Shown one piece after another: positions 42,740-51,303 of a stretch of 64,000 nt of DNA; the stretch's first letter is position 1, and each line of letters starts with the position of its first letter. A program made the position numbers and the translations under genes. Origin of the DNA: Collinsella sp. (GTDB taxonomy: Bacteria > Actinomycetota > Coriobacteriia > Coriobacteriales > Coriobacteriaceae); the NCBI GenBank assembly GCA_019414445.1, contig DXMA01000011.1, positions 20,107 to 84,106 of the forward strand, given 5' to 3'. The notes below the pieces were generated by a model that was not told where the DNA came from, searched no databases, and saw only the letters and a program-made list of their open reading frames with translations.

Positions 42740-43466
42740 TGAAGATCACCTTAAGGTTGGAGTCGTTATGGTCTAGATGATGGCGAACGGTATCGACGGC
42801 AACGCGCGCGGCGGCTTGCTGGGGATAGCCAAAGACGCCCGTCGAGATGCAGCAGAATGCAAGCGTGTCGAGCCCTTGGCGTGTCGCTTCGTCCAGACAG
42901 CTGGTGTAGCAACGGCGTAGTAGCAATTCTTCGCGCGAGCCGGGCTTATGGCTGGGCACGATGGGGCCGACGGTGTGAAAGATGTGGCTGCTCGGCAGGT
43001 TAAACGCTGGCGTGACCTTAACGCGTGCGGTCGGTTCCTCATGCCCCTGCTTATACATGAGGTTGGCGCACGTCAGACGTAGCTGCATGCCGGCGTATGT
43101 GTGGATGGCGTTGTCGATGCAGTGGTGCCCCGGCACAAAGCAGCCGAGCATTTGGCTGTTGGCGGCGTTGGCGATGGCGTCGGCTTTAAGCAGCGTGATG
43201 TCACCGCGCCAGACGGCAACGTGATTGCGGTAGGGGAGTGTGCCGGCATCGGTCGCTCCGCCGCGCTCAACAATTCGCTGATGCAGGTAGGCGTCCTGGA
43301 CGTCGAGGGTTTCTGTCGTAAGCGCTTCGGGCGGCCGCACGTTCATAAGGGCTCTGAGCAAATCACGCTGCTCGTCGGCTCCGGCAGGAACGGCAACGTC
43401 GCGTCCATCCGGTCGCTCATCGAGCAATGCGTTGATAAGCCAAACACGACGCTCGGCTTGATTCAT
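42681..43466 (-). CDS. Zinc-containing macrodomain ADP-ribosylhydrolase
   Basis: 261 residues. Macrodomain core: WRGDITLLKADAIANAANSQ, then the zinc signature C-x4-H-x-C (Cys109, His114, Cys116) in GCFVPGHHCIDNAIHTYAG, and CCISTGVFGYP as the substrate loop. About 80 N-terminal residues form the extra helical part typical of SirTM-linked Zn-macrodomains. Expected to remove ADP-ribose put on by SirTM. AGGAGG precedes the ATG at 43464-43466. Confidence 0.9.
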   Translation of the reverse strand: MNQAERRVWLINALLDERPDGRDVAVPAGADEQRDLLRALMNVRPPEALTTETLDVQDAYLHQRIVERGGATDAGTLPYRNHVAVWRGDITLLKADAIANAANSQMLGCFVPGHHCIDNAIHTYAGMQLRLTCANLMYKQGHEEPTARVKVTPAFNLPSSHIFHTVGPIVPSHKPGSREELLLRRCYTSCLDEATRQGLDTLAFCCISTGVFGYPQQAAARVAVDTVRHHLDHNDSNLKVIFNVFLASDESIYRELLQTDR

Positions 43467-43574
43467 GGCTGGCCTCCTGTCCAATTGATTCGGGTGTGTC
43501 TGACAGTAGTGTGCAGCCTGGATCGTTTTTAAAAAAGAAGGCACAAAAAGGTAACCGTGGAGCGGTATGCCCCA

Positions 43575-43650
43575 CGGCATCCATTTCCTTTAGGTTTGAC
43601 GAGAGCACCTTTTGGCTGATGCCGGGAATAGAGCGATGGAGTGCGTTGAA
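43575..43650 (-). pseudogene. HxlR-type winged-helix fragment
   Basis: The translated stretch FNALHRSIPGISQKVLSSNL plus KEMDAVG matches the middle of HxlR regulators (usual pattern RFNEL-R-IPGISQ-ML...L-ELE-DG). A stop lies just upstream in frame and the rest of the ~110-residue family is missing on both sides, so this is a decayed remnant. Confidence 0.55.
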
Positions 43651-43687
43651 GCCCAATGACTACCTGTGTCGGGCCCATGCAAAAAGC

Positions 43688-43742
43688 TGTACGCCAGCAT
43701 CCAAAGATGTCGAAAAATGTCGACTTTGGATGCTGGCGTACA
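43688..43742. repeat. Hairpin repeat R2, copy 2
   Basis: TGTACGCCAGCATCCAAA / TTTGGATGCTGGCGTACA with the same loop design (GATGTCG-AAAATGTCGAC). The one arm change is compensated. Confidence 0.8.
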
Positions 43743-43795
43743 TGTTTGGGTCGTATGGGCTTGGACGTCGGGGCGAGCCGACCGCGGCGCGCGGA

Positions 43796-44041
43796 CTAGA
43801 GCAGGTTCTTCTGTATCCACGCGATGATGTCGCCCGACTCGTAGAGCGGTGCGCCGTCAATAAACAGGCAGGGAACCTGGCGTTTTCCGCCGATGGCGAT
43901 GAGTGCCTGCTCGGCTTCGGTATCGGTCGAGATGTTGCGCTCGGGGATGGTCACGCCGTTATCGGCCAGGAAACGCTTGACCTTTATGCAATACGGGCAG
44001 CCGGTCATAACGTAGAGTGCGAGCTCGTGATCAGTAGCCAT
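43796..44041 (-). CDS. Glutaredoxin family protein
   Basis: 81 residues. Active site TGCPYCIKVKRFL, then VPCLFIDGAPLYES(G)DII containing the cis-Pro and glutathione-binding region. GGAGGCCC precedes the ATG at 44039-44041. Cytoplasmic dithiol glutaredoxin. Transcribed away from the TipAS-type regulator gene with about 50 bp between, same strand. Confidence 0.9.
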   Translation of the reverse strand: MATDHELALYVMTGCPYCIKVKRFLADNGVTIPERNISTDTEAEQALIAIGGKRQVPCLFIDGAPLYESGDIIAWIQKNLL

Positions 44042-44092
44042 GGGCCTCCAATCGGTTGAGGTTTCGATTGAAATACCCAAAGCCGCCGCGGT

Positions 44093-44920
44093 CTATGCAC
44101 GCGTCAACGACGACTCGATTGCCTGTACCAGAAACGCCGTGGCTCCGGTGCCGCAGGGCTTGTCGTAGTAGTCAACAAAGCGCTGGTCGGCAAGATAACC
44201 ATTGGCGAGGCCCAGGTATGCTTCGTCCTGGGGCTCGTGTCCCCAGTTAAGGCCAATCCATCGGCGGTGCATTGCGACAAGCTTGCGGGCTTCGTTACTC
44301 TTTGGATCGCCGTCGCCCATGGCAATCGAGAGCTGGCCCAGAATAGCGCGTTCAAGTTCCTTCATGTCGTTCCATGTCTCGGGATCCATATCCAGCAGTG
44401 CTTCGTTTGCGGCGTCGATCGCCTCGTCGCCATAGCGCGCTCGCGCCTCGGCACCGTAGCGCTCCTCGTTTTCTTGCACGGAGCGCCAGCGCTCCAGTTG
44501 CGGCAGCACGGCGCCCATGAGCGAGACGGCTTCATCGAGCGACATGCCGGTGTTTTGTGCCAGGCGCGGGGCACAATCCTCGATCATTGCTTCCATTGTG
44601 GTGTCGTAGGTGTACTTGCCGCGGTCGTAGCACCACTTGCAGTAATGGTCGGTCGTGGCGCCCGCGGCATCGGTGCCGCAGTCGTCGGGCATGAGCACCA
44701 TGCCGCAGCTCTGACAATAGTGCTCGGGCATTTCGAGCAGGTGCGACAGCGGCTCTCCGGTAACAGCGGCAATGAGCTTCATCATGTCGATGCCCGGGGT
44801 GACTTCGCCGCGCTCCCAACGGCTCACGGCTTGGCGCGTGACGTAGAGCTTGGCGGCGAGCTGCTCTTGGGTAAGGTTGTTGGCGCGGCGGACGGCGATG
44901 AGTTTTTCTGCAAAGGCCAT
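44093..44920 (-). CDS. XRE HTH - zinc ribbon - TipAS fusion regulator
   Basis: 275 residues. Residues 1-60: XRE HTH (LTQEQLAAKLYVTRQAVSRW). Residues 69-98: zinc ribbon CQSCGMVLM ... YCKWCYDRG. Residues ~100-275: TipAS-like drug-binding domain (MHRRWIGLNWGHEPQDEAYL, GLANGYLADQRFVDYYD). TipAS is normally joined to a MerR domain, so the XRE fusion is notable. Likely an antibiotic- or peptide-sensing regulator. AAAGGAG precedes the ATG. Confidence 0.85.
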   Translation of the reverse strand: MAFAEKLIAVRRANNLTQEQLAAKLYVTRQAVSRWERGEVTPGIDMMKLIAAVTGEPLSHLLEMPEHYCQSCGMVLMPDDCGTDAAGATTDHYCKWCYDRGKYTYDTTMEAMIEDCAPRLAQNTGMSLDEAVSLMGAVLPQLERWRSVQENEERYGAEARARYGDEAIDAANEALLDMDPETWNDMKELERAILGQLSIAMGDGDPKSNEARKLVAMHRRWIGLNWGHEPQDEAYLGLANGYLADQRFVDYYDKPCGTGATAFLVQAIESSLTRA

Positions 44921-45060
44921 GACGGCTCCTTTCTGGTGCTTGTTGGCTTAAGCATACGCGGCAGCCGATGTCCTTCCAAGCAACCGTTGGTTGCATGCAG
45001 ATGACGATGAGAGAGAATCGCAGCCTGCGCCCCGCGCGCCTGTGCCGTACAATGACCGGC

Positions 45061-45798
45061 ATGGAACCTATTGCACACATACATACCGACCTGCCGCAGA
45101 AGTTCGGCATCCCACGCAACAGCTTTTTGGCGCCCCATCTGCAGGGACGCATCGTCTTTGAGCCGGAATTTGCCTCCAACGCTGCAGTTGAGGGTCTGGA
45201 CTCCTTCTCTCACCTATGGCTGCTCTGGCGCTTCGAAAACGGAACGCCCGGCGGCACGGCTAAGGACATAGCCGCCGATGCCAAAACGCAGGACAGGTCC
45301 GGCACCAACGCAAAATGGTCGAAAACCGTGCGCCCACCGCGTCTGGGTGGAGCCGAACGCGTGGGCGTGTTTGCCACGCGCAGTCCGTTTCGCCCTAATC
45401 CCATCGGGCTCACCTGCGTCAAGCTTGATCGTGTCGAGCTCACCGACGATGGTCCCATCATCCATGTGCTGGGGGCCGACCTGCGCGACGGTACGCCCAT
45501 CTACGACATTAAGCCTTACATTCCGTTTGCGGACTGTCACCCGGATGCGACGGGCGGCTGGATTGAGGACGCGCCATGGCAAGAGCTCGATGTCGAGCTC
45601 CCGCAAGCGCTGCGGGACATGGTCCCGGACACAAAGCTCCCCGGCTTGATCGAGGTGCTCCGCCAAGATCCGCGCCGTGCGGGCAGCAAACACGAGCCAA
45701 ACCGCGTTTACCATTTGGCTTACGCTGGGCTTGACATATCGTTTACGGTCGACGGAACCAGGTTGACGATAACCGCCATCAACGACGTGCGAGACTAA
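45061..45798 (+). CDS. trmO: tRNA t6A37 N6-methyltransferase TrmO-like
   Basis: 245 residues. PIAHIHTDLPQKFGIPRN, LWLLWRFE, GVFATRSPFRPNPIGLT and LDGTPIYDIKPY-like LRDGTPIYDIKPYIPF identify the TrmO/TsaA (VirR) family, SAM-dependent methylation of t6A37 in tRNA. A TACAAT box at 45048-45053 ends seven bases before the ATG and there is no ribosome site, so the mRNA is probably leaderless. Confidence 0.9.
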   Translation: MEPIAHIHTDLPQKFGIPRNSFLAPHLQGRIVFEPEFASNAAVEGLDSFSHLWLLWRFENGTPGGTAKDIAADAKTQDRSGTNAKWSKTVRPPRLGGAERVGVFATRSPFRPNPIGLTCVKLDRVELTDDGPIIHVLGADLRDGTPIYDIKPYIPFADCHPDATGGWIEDAPWQELDVELPQALRDMVPDTKLPGLIEVLRQDPRRAGSKHEPNRVYHLAYAGLDISFTVDGTRLTITAINDVRD

Positions 45799-45910
45799 CC
45801 AGCCATTCGTCCGCACCCGTCAAATTAAGCGCCAAACTCCGCTCCAAAACCGCCCACGCTGGTGGACAATAACGCCTACCGAAACAATCCGCTTTGCACG
45901 GGAGCTCAGC

Positions 45911-47122
45911 ATGAAATACGACTTTACCTCGCTTATCGACCGCCACGGTATGGACGCCATCGCCGTTGACTCCTGGGGAGAAATTCCCGACATGGCTCCG
46001 AACGCACCCGACGAGGGCTTCGACCGCATCCCCATGTGGGTGGCGGATATGAATTTTGCCACGGTGCCCACGGTTCAGGAACACATCATTCAGCGCGCCC
46101 AGCATCCCATGTTTGGCTATTTCAATCCGCGTGACGAGTACTTCGACCGCATCATCGAATGGCAAAGCCGTCGCAACGGCGTTGAGGGCTTGGCGCCGGA
46201 GCATATCGGCTACGAAAACGGCGTGCTGGGCGGTGTCGTGTCGACGCTGCGCGCATATGTCCAGCCGGGCGATGCGGTACTGGTCCACAGTCCCACCTAC
46301 ATCGGCTTTACCAAGTCTATCGAAGCCGCGGGCTATCGCATTGTCCACAGCCCGCTTAAGCTCGACGATCGGGGCGTGTGGCGCATGGACTTTGAGGACA
46401 TGGAGCGAAAGCTCGCCCAAAACCACATCCATGCCGCGGTGTTCTGCTCGCCGCACAATCCCTGCGGCCGCGTATGGGGGCGCGACGAGATCGAACGTGC
46501 CATGGACATCTATCGCCAGCACGATTGCGTGGTGATCTCGGATGAGATTTGGTCCGATATCATCCTGCCGGGTCACAAGCATATCCCGACGCAGTCGGTG
46601 AGCGAGGATGCCCGCATGCGCACGGTTGCCCTCTATGCGCCCAGCAAGACGTTTAACCTGGCGGGCCTGGTCGGCAGCTACCACATTATCTATAACGAGA
46701 CGCTGCGCGACCGCGTGTGCGCCGTGTCCAACAAGACGCACTACAACGAGATGAACGTCCTCTCCATGCATGCGCTTATCGGTGCCTACCAGCCGCAAGG
46801 CTACGAGTGGGTTGATGAGCTCAATGAGGTCATCGAGGGCAACGTCGACTACTTCTGCAATTACGTGGACAAGCATTTTGCGGGCGTGTCCTATTCGCGT
46901 CCGCAGGGCACCTACATGGTGTTTCTGGACTGCACCGAGTGGTGCCGCGAGCGTGGCCGCGATATTCAGTGGCTGCCCGACGAGGGCGCTCGTGTGGGCG
47001 TGGGGTATCAGGACGGCCGCCCGTTCCACGGGCCCTGCCACATTCGCGTGAATCTGGCACTGCCCCTTTCGCGGGTAAAGGAGGCGTGTGAGCGCCTGGA
47101 CCGCTACGTTTTTGGGGTATAG
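45911..47122 (+). CDS. patB: PatB/MalY-type PLP aminotransferase (cystathionine beta-lyase)
   Basis: 403 residues. FDRIPMWVADMNFATVPTVQ is the classic PatB start; FCSPHNPCGRVW and SDEIWSDIILPGH bind PLP; the PLP lysine is about residue 246 in YAPSKTFNLAGLVGSY. Cleaves C-S bonds of cystathionine or cysteine conjugates, or acts as an aminotransferase. GGGAGCTCAGC precedes the ATG. Confidence 0.9.
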   Translation: MKYDFTSLIDRHGMDAIAVDSWGEIPDMAPNAPDEGFDRIPMWVADMNFATVPTVQEHIIQRAQHPMFGYFNPRDEYFDRIIEWQSRRNGVEGLAPEHIGYENGVLGGVVSTLRAYVQPGDAVLVHSPTYIGFTKSIEAAGYRIVHSPLKLDDRGVWRMDFEDMERKLAQNHIHAAVFCSPHNPCGRVWGRDEIERAMDIYRQHDCVVISDEIWSDIILPGHKHIPTQSVSEDARMRTVALYAPSKTFNLAGLVGSYHIIYNETLRDRVCAVSNKTHYNEMNVLSMHALIGAYQPQGYEWVDELNEVIEGNVDYFCNYVDKHFAGVSYSRPQGTYMVFLDCTEWCRERGRDIQWLPDEGARVGVGYQDGRPFHGPCHIRVNLALPLSRVKEACERLDRYVFGV

Positions 47123-47126
47123 GGGG

Positions 47127-47207
47127 GCGCTCGATTCGAGTGCTGCCCCATGCGCCCACGCCGTCAAAATGCGTGGGCGCATGGGGCGCAGAGGGTAGCG
47201 AGCGCGT
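47127..47207. terminator. Nested hairpin between convergent genes
   Basis: A 17-bp perfect stem GCCCCATGCGCCCACGC / GCGTGGGCGCATGGGGC (47145-47187) inside weaker outer arms GCGCTCG / CGAGCGC. Serves patB and the PNPOx-like gene; TTTTT follows at 47207. Confidence 0.6.
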
Positions 47208-47219
47208 TTTTCGCATTCG

Positions 47220-47699
47220 CTACTTTTCCTGAATCTGCTTGCCGCAAAGATGCTCAATTGAAATCTCGTAGAGTTGGACGCCCTTGATGTCTTTGGCGAT
47301 TTCTTCCTCGACTTCTTCGGCAGAAGGGTAGTACTTAAGCGCGAGCTGGCGGACTTTGTCCTCGATAAACGCAGGCGCTTCATCTACCAGGCGGCAACGG
47401 CCAAAGACCACAGTGCTCATGACGTAAGGAGCCCAGTCGCCGTCCTTGTACCACTCGTTGCCGTAAACGGTAAAGCAGACTTTATCGTCACGCCTGAGCG
47501 AATCGACCTTGTGGCCGGCCTTGGCGCCATGGAAATAAATCTTGTCGTGCTCGGCGTCAAAGAAGTAGTTGACGGGAATGGCATAGGGGTAGCCATCATC
47601 GCCGTTGACGGCAAAGACGCCGCGCTTACAGGTGGCGAGCAACTCGCGCGCTTCCTCGTCAGTGATGGCGCGTTTCTTTCGACGTAAGGGCCTAAACAT
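47220..47699 (-). CDS. Pyridoxamine 5'-phosphate oxidase-like FMN protein
   Basis: 159 residues. RAITDEEARELLATCKRGVF, DGYPYAIPVNYFFD, IYFHGAKAGHKVD and DDKVCFTVYG are the split-barrel FMN-binding family (5-nitroimidazole reductase/PNPOx-like). Could reduce nitro compounds; substrate unknown. AAAGGAAGCC upstream of ATG. Confidence 0.85.
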   Translation of the reverse strand: MFRPLRRKKRAITDEEARELLATCKRGVFAVNGDDGYPYAIPVNYFFDAEHDKIYFHGAKAGHKVDSLRRDDKVCFTVYGNEWYKDGDWAPYVMSTVVFGRCRLVDEAPAFIEDKVRQLALKYYPSAEEVEEEIAKDIKGVQLYEISIEHLCGKQIQEK

Positions 47700-47741
47700 C
47701 GTTGGCTTCCTTTCTGGCTGTGCATGGTGGTTAAACGCAAA

Positions 47742-50546
47742 CTATAGCGAAACAGTTCCGTTTTTCTTGATGCGGGCGAGTATGTTTTTGAGCTTGTTAA
47801 AGTCGAGCGGTTTGGGCAGATGGGCGTTCATACCGGCATCGTGTGCCGCCTTGGCGTCCTCGTTGAAGGCGTTGGCAGTGAGCGCGATGATGGGGATGTC
47901 GGCTGCATCGGCCTTTTCGCTCAGACGAATCGCGCGGGTTGCCTCGTAGCCATCCATGCCCGGCATCATGATGTCCATCAGGATCGCATCGAAGCTGCCG
48001 GCGGGACGACTAACGTATAGGTCGACTGCTTTGTTGCCGTCGGCGGCGCGCGTTACGACGATGCCTTCGCTTTCGAGTAGAGCCTGGGCAATTTCGGCAT
48101 TGAGCTCGTTGTCTTCTGCCAAAAGGACGTTCATGCCGGCAAGCGAGCAACTGTATGTCTGCTTGGACGCACGTTCTTTTGCCTGAGGGTTCTTGTCGAT
48201 ATCGAGCGGTATCTGGACGTTGAACGTGCTTCCCGCGCCAACCTCACTCGAAATCTCAATCGTGCCGCCCATCATATCGATGAGCGATTTGACGATAGAC
48301 ATGCCAATGCCGGTTCCTTGGAACTTGCTACGCGCATCGTCGCCTTCCTGGGCAAACGGCTCGTAAATGTGCGTCAAAAACTCGGGCGTCATACCAATGC
48401 CGGTATCCGAGACGCTAAAGCAAAACACGGCGTGCTCGTCGTCGACCGGTTTGATGGTCGATGAGAACGTGACGGTGCCTCCGTGCTTGTTGTACTTGAT
48501 GCTGTTGTCGAGCAGGTTGACAAGGATCTGCCGAATATGGGTGGGGCTGCCGATCATATATTGGTCGACAGCGTAGGGCTCGCTGGTGTCGAGCATGGTT
48601 ATGCCGCGGTCCGATGCGCGGAGCTTGCACAGTACGAGCGCATTGTCGCACAGCTCTTTAAGGTTGAATGATTCGTGCTCGAGCGTCACTTTGCACTCCT
48701 CGATCCTGCCCATCTCGAGGATGTCGTTAATCAGTGACAGCAGGTGATTGGCGGCAACGCGCGCCTTGGCGCGGCTTTCGCGGGCGACCTGCATGTCGCC
48801 TTCTCTCAATTCCTCAATTTCGATAAGGCCTAGGATGCCGTTGAGCGGCGTGCGGATGTCGTGGCTCATGCGCGTGAGGAAAGCGGTTTTGGCGGCGTTG
48901 GCGGCATCGGCTTTCTGCCGTTCCTCCTGTGCGCGGTAAAGCGACCAGACAAGGATGACGATGCCGGTGAGCAAAATGCAAATGACGACTGCCGCAATGA
49001 CGATGCGGTTGCGGTAGAGAAGTCGGAACGCATCCGATTCTTGCGCCGAGTACGATGTGGGGAAATAGCTGTTTGCAGAGAGCGATTCACCTGCATTGAC
49101 GATGCCCTTATTGATGATTCCCAGCAGCTCGGGCTTGCCGCGCGAAATTAAACACGATAGTTGTGCCGTGTTGGTGAGTTCCTGTGTTTCGAAATCCTCG
49201 ATGTCGTAGATGTCGCGGAGAGTTTCCAGGCGCGTGCTGGGGACAATGATGCAACGTGCCTTCCCCTCATCGAGGGCTTTGAGCACCTCGCCGTCATTCG
49301 AATACTCGGTTACCGTTGCGTTCGGAAAGAGACTTTCGAGCTCAAAACGGTTAACGATTGTGCTCTTTGTACAAGCGATGTTCTTAAGGTCGCTGTTCAG
49401 GTTTTTGCCACTGTGAATGGCGGTCAGCGAAACCGTTCCCATCGAGTTTGACTGGATGACCCCTGTCTGCTCGGCGAGCCAGTAGTCGCGAAACAACGGC
49501 AGGGCGACATCGATGGTCCCGTTGGAAAGGGCTTTGATCATTTGTTTGTTGCTCGAGAGTGCGATTGTTTTGACCGTAATGCCAAACTTGTCGTGCAACG
49601 TCGTTGCAAGCGAGGCGAGCGACCCTTCCATCTCGCCGTCGTCATTTTGCGTACAGTAGGGAAGTTGGTTTTTAAGATAGCCGATCGTGATGGTATTGCC
49701 GTTTTCTTTGAGCCAGGTGGTCTCGGGGCCGGTGAGCGATGACGAGCCACTGTTTTGGGTCGAGTAACTCGATTTGACTTCCTCGTTATAGCGCGGGTTA
49801 TCGCGGGCGATGGTCGTCATGGCGGCGTTGATGTCGTTCATCAGATCAGGGCGGCTTTTGGGAACGGCAAAATAGTAGTCGCTCGAGCCTACGTAGAACA
49901 TGGGTGACGCATCGGGCGACGAAATGGTGTCGTTCATGATGACGGCGTCGACCTCGCCGTCTGCAAGCGCCTCAAAGAGGGCACTGCCGGTGTCGATTTC
50001 TTTATAGGTGCAGGTAACGCCTTCGTCGGCGAGCCACTGCTGGCCGACGATAGTTTGCATAACGCCAGAGTTGCAGCCGATGGTGAGGCCTTGGAGCGCC
50101 TGGGGGTCACCCTTGGCCAGGTCGTCGCGGTCGGGCCTGGCGTAGATGTAGTAGCGCTCGGTGCCCTCGGGGTTCGAGGAAAAGAGCAGCTTCTGCTCGC
50201 GTTCTGCCGAATACGAGATGTTGGGCATGAGGTCGATTTCGCCTGCCTCGAGCATGTCCATAAGCTCGGAGAAGGTGCCGCTAACGTATTCGTATTGCCA
50301 GCCCTTTGTGTAATACGAGAGGGTCTGGAGGTACTCGTAGCCCCATCCCGAGAGGCGCTCGCCCGGCGTGCCTTCCTGGAAGCCTTTGTTGTTGACGAGC
50401 CAGCCAACGCGAACCGTCTTGACCTGCTGGTCGGAGTCGGCGGCAAAGGCTGGGGTGGGCATGACGGCGCTCAGTAGTGTGAGCGCAGCAAGCGCGACAG
50501 CTAGGGTGCGATATAGAGCTAAGCGAAGGACGGCGGAAGGTTTCAC
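47742..50546 (-). CDS. Hybrid sensor kinase with two periplasmic-binding-type domains
   Basis: 934 residues from a GTG with AGGA upstream, which gives a normal signal peptide start (MKPSAVLRLALYRTLAVALA); an ATG at 50579 lacks a ribosome site. Two SBP_bac_3 domains sit outside (about 45-255 and 280-510), one TM helix (VIAAVVICILLTGIVILVWS), HisKA with LTRMSHDIRTPLNG, HATPase (NLLDNSIKYNKHGG, TGIGMSIVKSLI), and a C-terminal receiver (LMDIMMPGMDGYEA). No output DNA-binding domain, so it must pass phosphate on. Ligand probably an amino acid-like solute. Confidence 0.9.
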   Translation of the reverse strand: MKPSAVLRLALYRTLAVALAALTLLSAVMPTPAFAADSDQQVKTVRVGWLVNNKGFQEGTPGERLSGWGYEYLQTLSYYTKGWQYEYVSGTFSELMDMLEAGEIDLMPNISYSAEREQKLLFSSNPEGTERYYIYARPDRDDLAKGDPQALQGLTIGCNSGVMQTIVGQQWLADEGVTCTYKEIDTGSALFEALADGEVDAVIMNDTISSPDASPMFYVGSSDYYFAVPKSRPDLMNDINAAMTTIARDNPRYNEEVKSSYSTQNSGSSSLTGPETTWLKENGNTITIGYLKNQLPYCTQNDDGEMEGSLASLATTLHDKFGITVKTIALSSNKQMIKALSNGTIDVALPLFRDYWLAEQTGVIQSNSMGTVSLTAIHSGKNLNSDLKNIACTKSTIVNRFELESLFPNATVTEYSNDGEVLKALDEGKARCIIVPSTRLETLRDIYDIEDFETQELTNTAQLSCLISRGKPELLGIINKGIVNAGESLSANSYFPTSYSAQESDAFRLLYRNRIVIAAVVICILLTGIVILVWSLYRAQEERQKADAANAAKTAFLTRMSHDIRTPLNGILGLIEIEELREGDMQVARESRAKARVAANHLLSLINDILEMGRIEECKVTLEHESFNLKELCDNALVLCKLRASDRGITMLDTSEPYAVDQYMIGSPTHIRQILVNLLDNSIKYNKHGGTVTFSSTIKPVDDEHAVFCFSVSDTGIGMTPEFLTHIYEPFAQEGDDARSKFQGTGIGMSIVKSLIDMMGGTIEISSEVGAGSTFNVQIPLDIDKNPQAKERASKQTYSCSLAGMNVLLAEDNELNAEIAQALLESEGIVVTRAADGNKAVDLYVSRPAGSFDAILMDIMMPGMDGYEATRAIRLSEKADAADIPIIALTANAFNEDAKAAHDAGMNAHLPKPLDFNKLKNILARIKKNGTVSL

Positions 50547-50608
50547 AGGCAATCCTATCGAGTCGAGATAATACCGCATAAGGATACCAGCTCAGCTTGC
50601 CTAACATC

Positions 50609-50790
50609 CGGCACTTAGGGACGTTCCCAATCTGTCCGGCAGTTGTAGTAGTCATTGGGGACGTTCTTAAACGACTAGTCGCCGGGGACACTCTTTGCCG
50701 GAGTTGGCACTTAGGGACGTTCCTTATGTGCCGGCAGTTGGGGACAGTCCCTTTCTGCCAGCACAAAAGGAGCGTCCTCGAGTGTCGAGT
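50609..50790. repeat. Cluster of GGGACGTTCC-type repeats (R3)
   Basis: GCACTTAGGGACGTTCC occurs at about 50611 and 50707, GGGGACGTTCTTAAACGACT near 50657, GTTGGGGACAGTCCC near 50734. Related copies at 41738 and 63007. Mosaic of short palindromic units; no gene. Confidence 0.55.
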
Positions 50791-50841
50791 GTGGGACAAT
50801 ACCGAACGAACATGATTGGGCGCTTGGGAAAAGGGGTCGCG

Positions 50842-51267
50842 ATGAACAAGTTGAGGACGCTTGCCGACGTGTTGCGCCAGGCTGGCTTTGCGCGCATCAC
50901 GGGCCTGTTTCTTGTGTTCTATCTGCTGTGCTCGACGGCCGTCTGGCTGTCCGAGCCCACGACCCTCACCTTTGGCGATGGACTTTGGTTTAGCTTTGAG
51001 ACGGTCTCGACCATCGGCTTTGGTGACATTCCGGCCGAGACACCGGTTGCCCGCGCGATTACCGTCGTCTTGAGCGTCATCAGCATCTTCTACATCGCCA
51101 TGCTTACGGGCGTGGCGGTGAACTACTGCAATACGCTCATCAAGATGCGCCAAAAGGACACCATGGCGCGCTTTATGGACGATCTTGAGCATTTGGAAGA
51201 GCTCGATCGTGACGAGCTCGCCGATCTTTCGCGTCGCGTGCGCGAGTATCGTCGACGCCAGCGCTAG
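50842..51267 (+). CDS. Two-TM potassium channel-like protein
   Basis: 141 residues. Two membrane helices (ITGLFLVFYLLCSTAVWL and ITVVLSVISIFYIAML) flank a pore loop with filter TIGFGD (57-62), an ion-channel (PF07885) pattern close to TVGYGD. A charged C-terminal helix follows. No RCK domain in this gene. Start ATGAAC preceded by AAAAGGGG; an ATG at 50812 is possible. Confidence 0.85.
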   Translation: MNKLRTLADVLRQAGFARITGLFLVFYLLCSTAVWLSEPTTLTFGDGLWFSFETVSTIGFGDIPAETPVARAITVVLSVISIFYIAMLTGVAVNYCNTLIKMRQKDTMARFMDDLEHLEELDRDELADLSRRVREYRRRQR

Positions 51268-51303
51268 AACGGGCGCCGTGCGTCACGATGAGGGGGACTG
51301 AAT

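Noticed and set aside
45779..47383. 534-codon frame opposite patB
   Set aside because: Shadow of the PLP enzyme gene; the plus strand encodes all PatB motifs.
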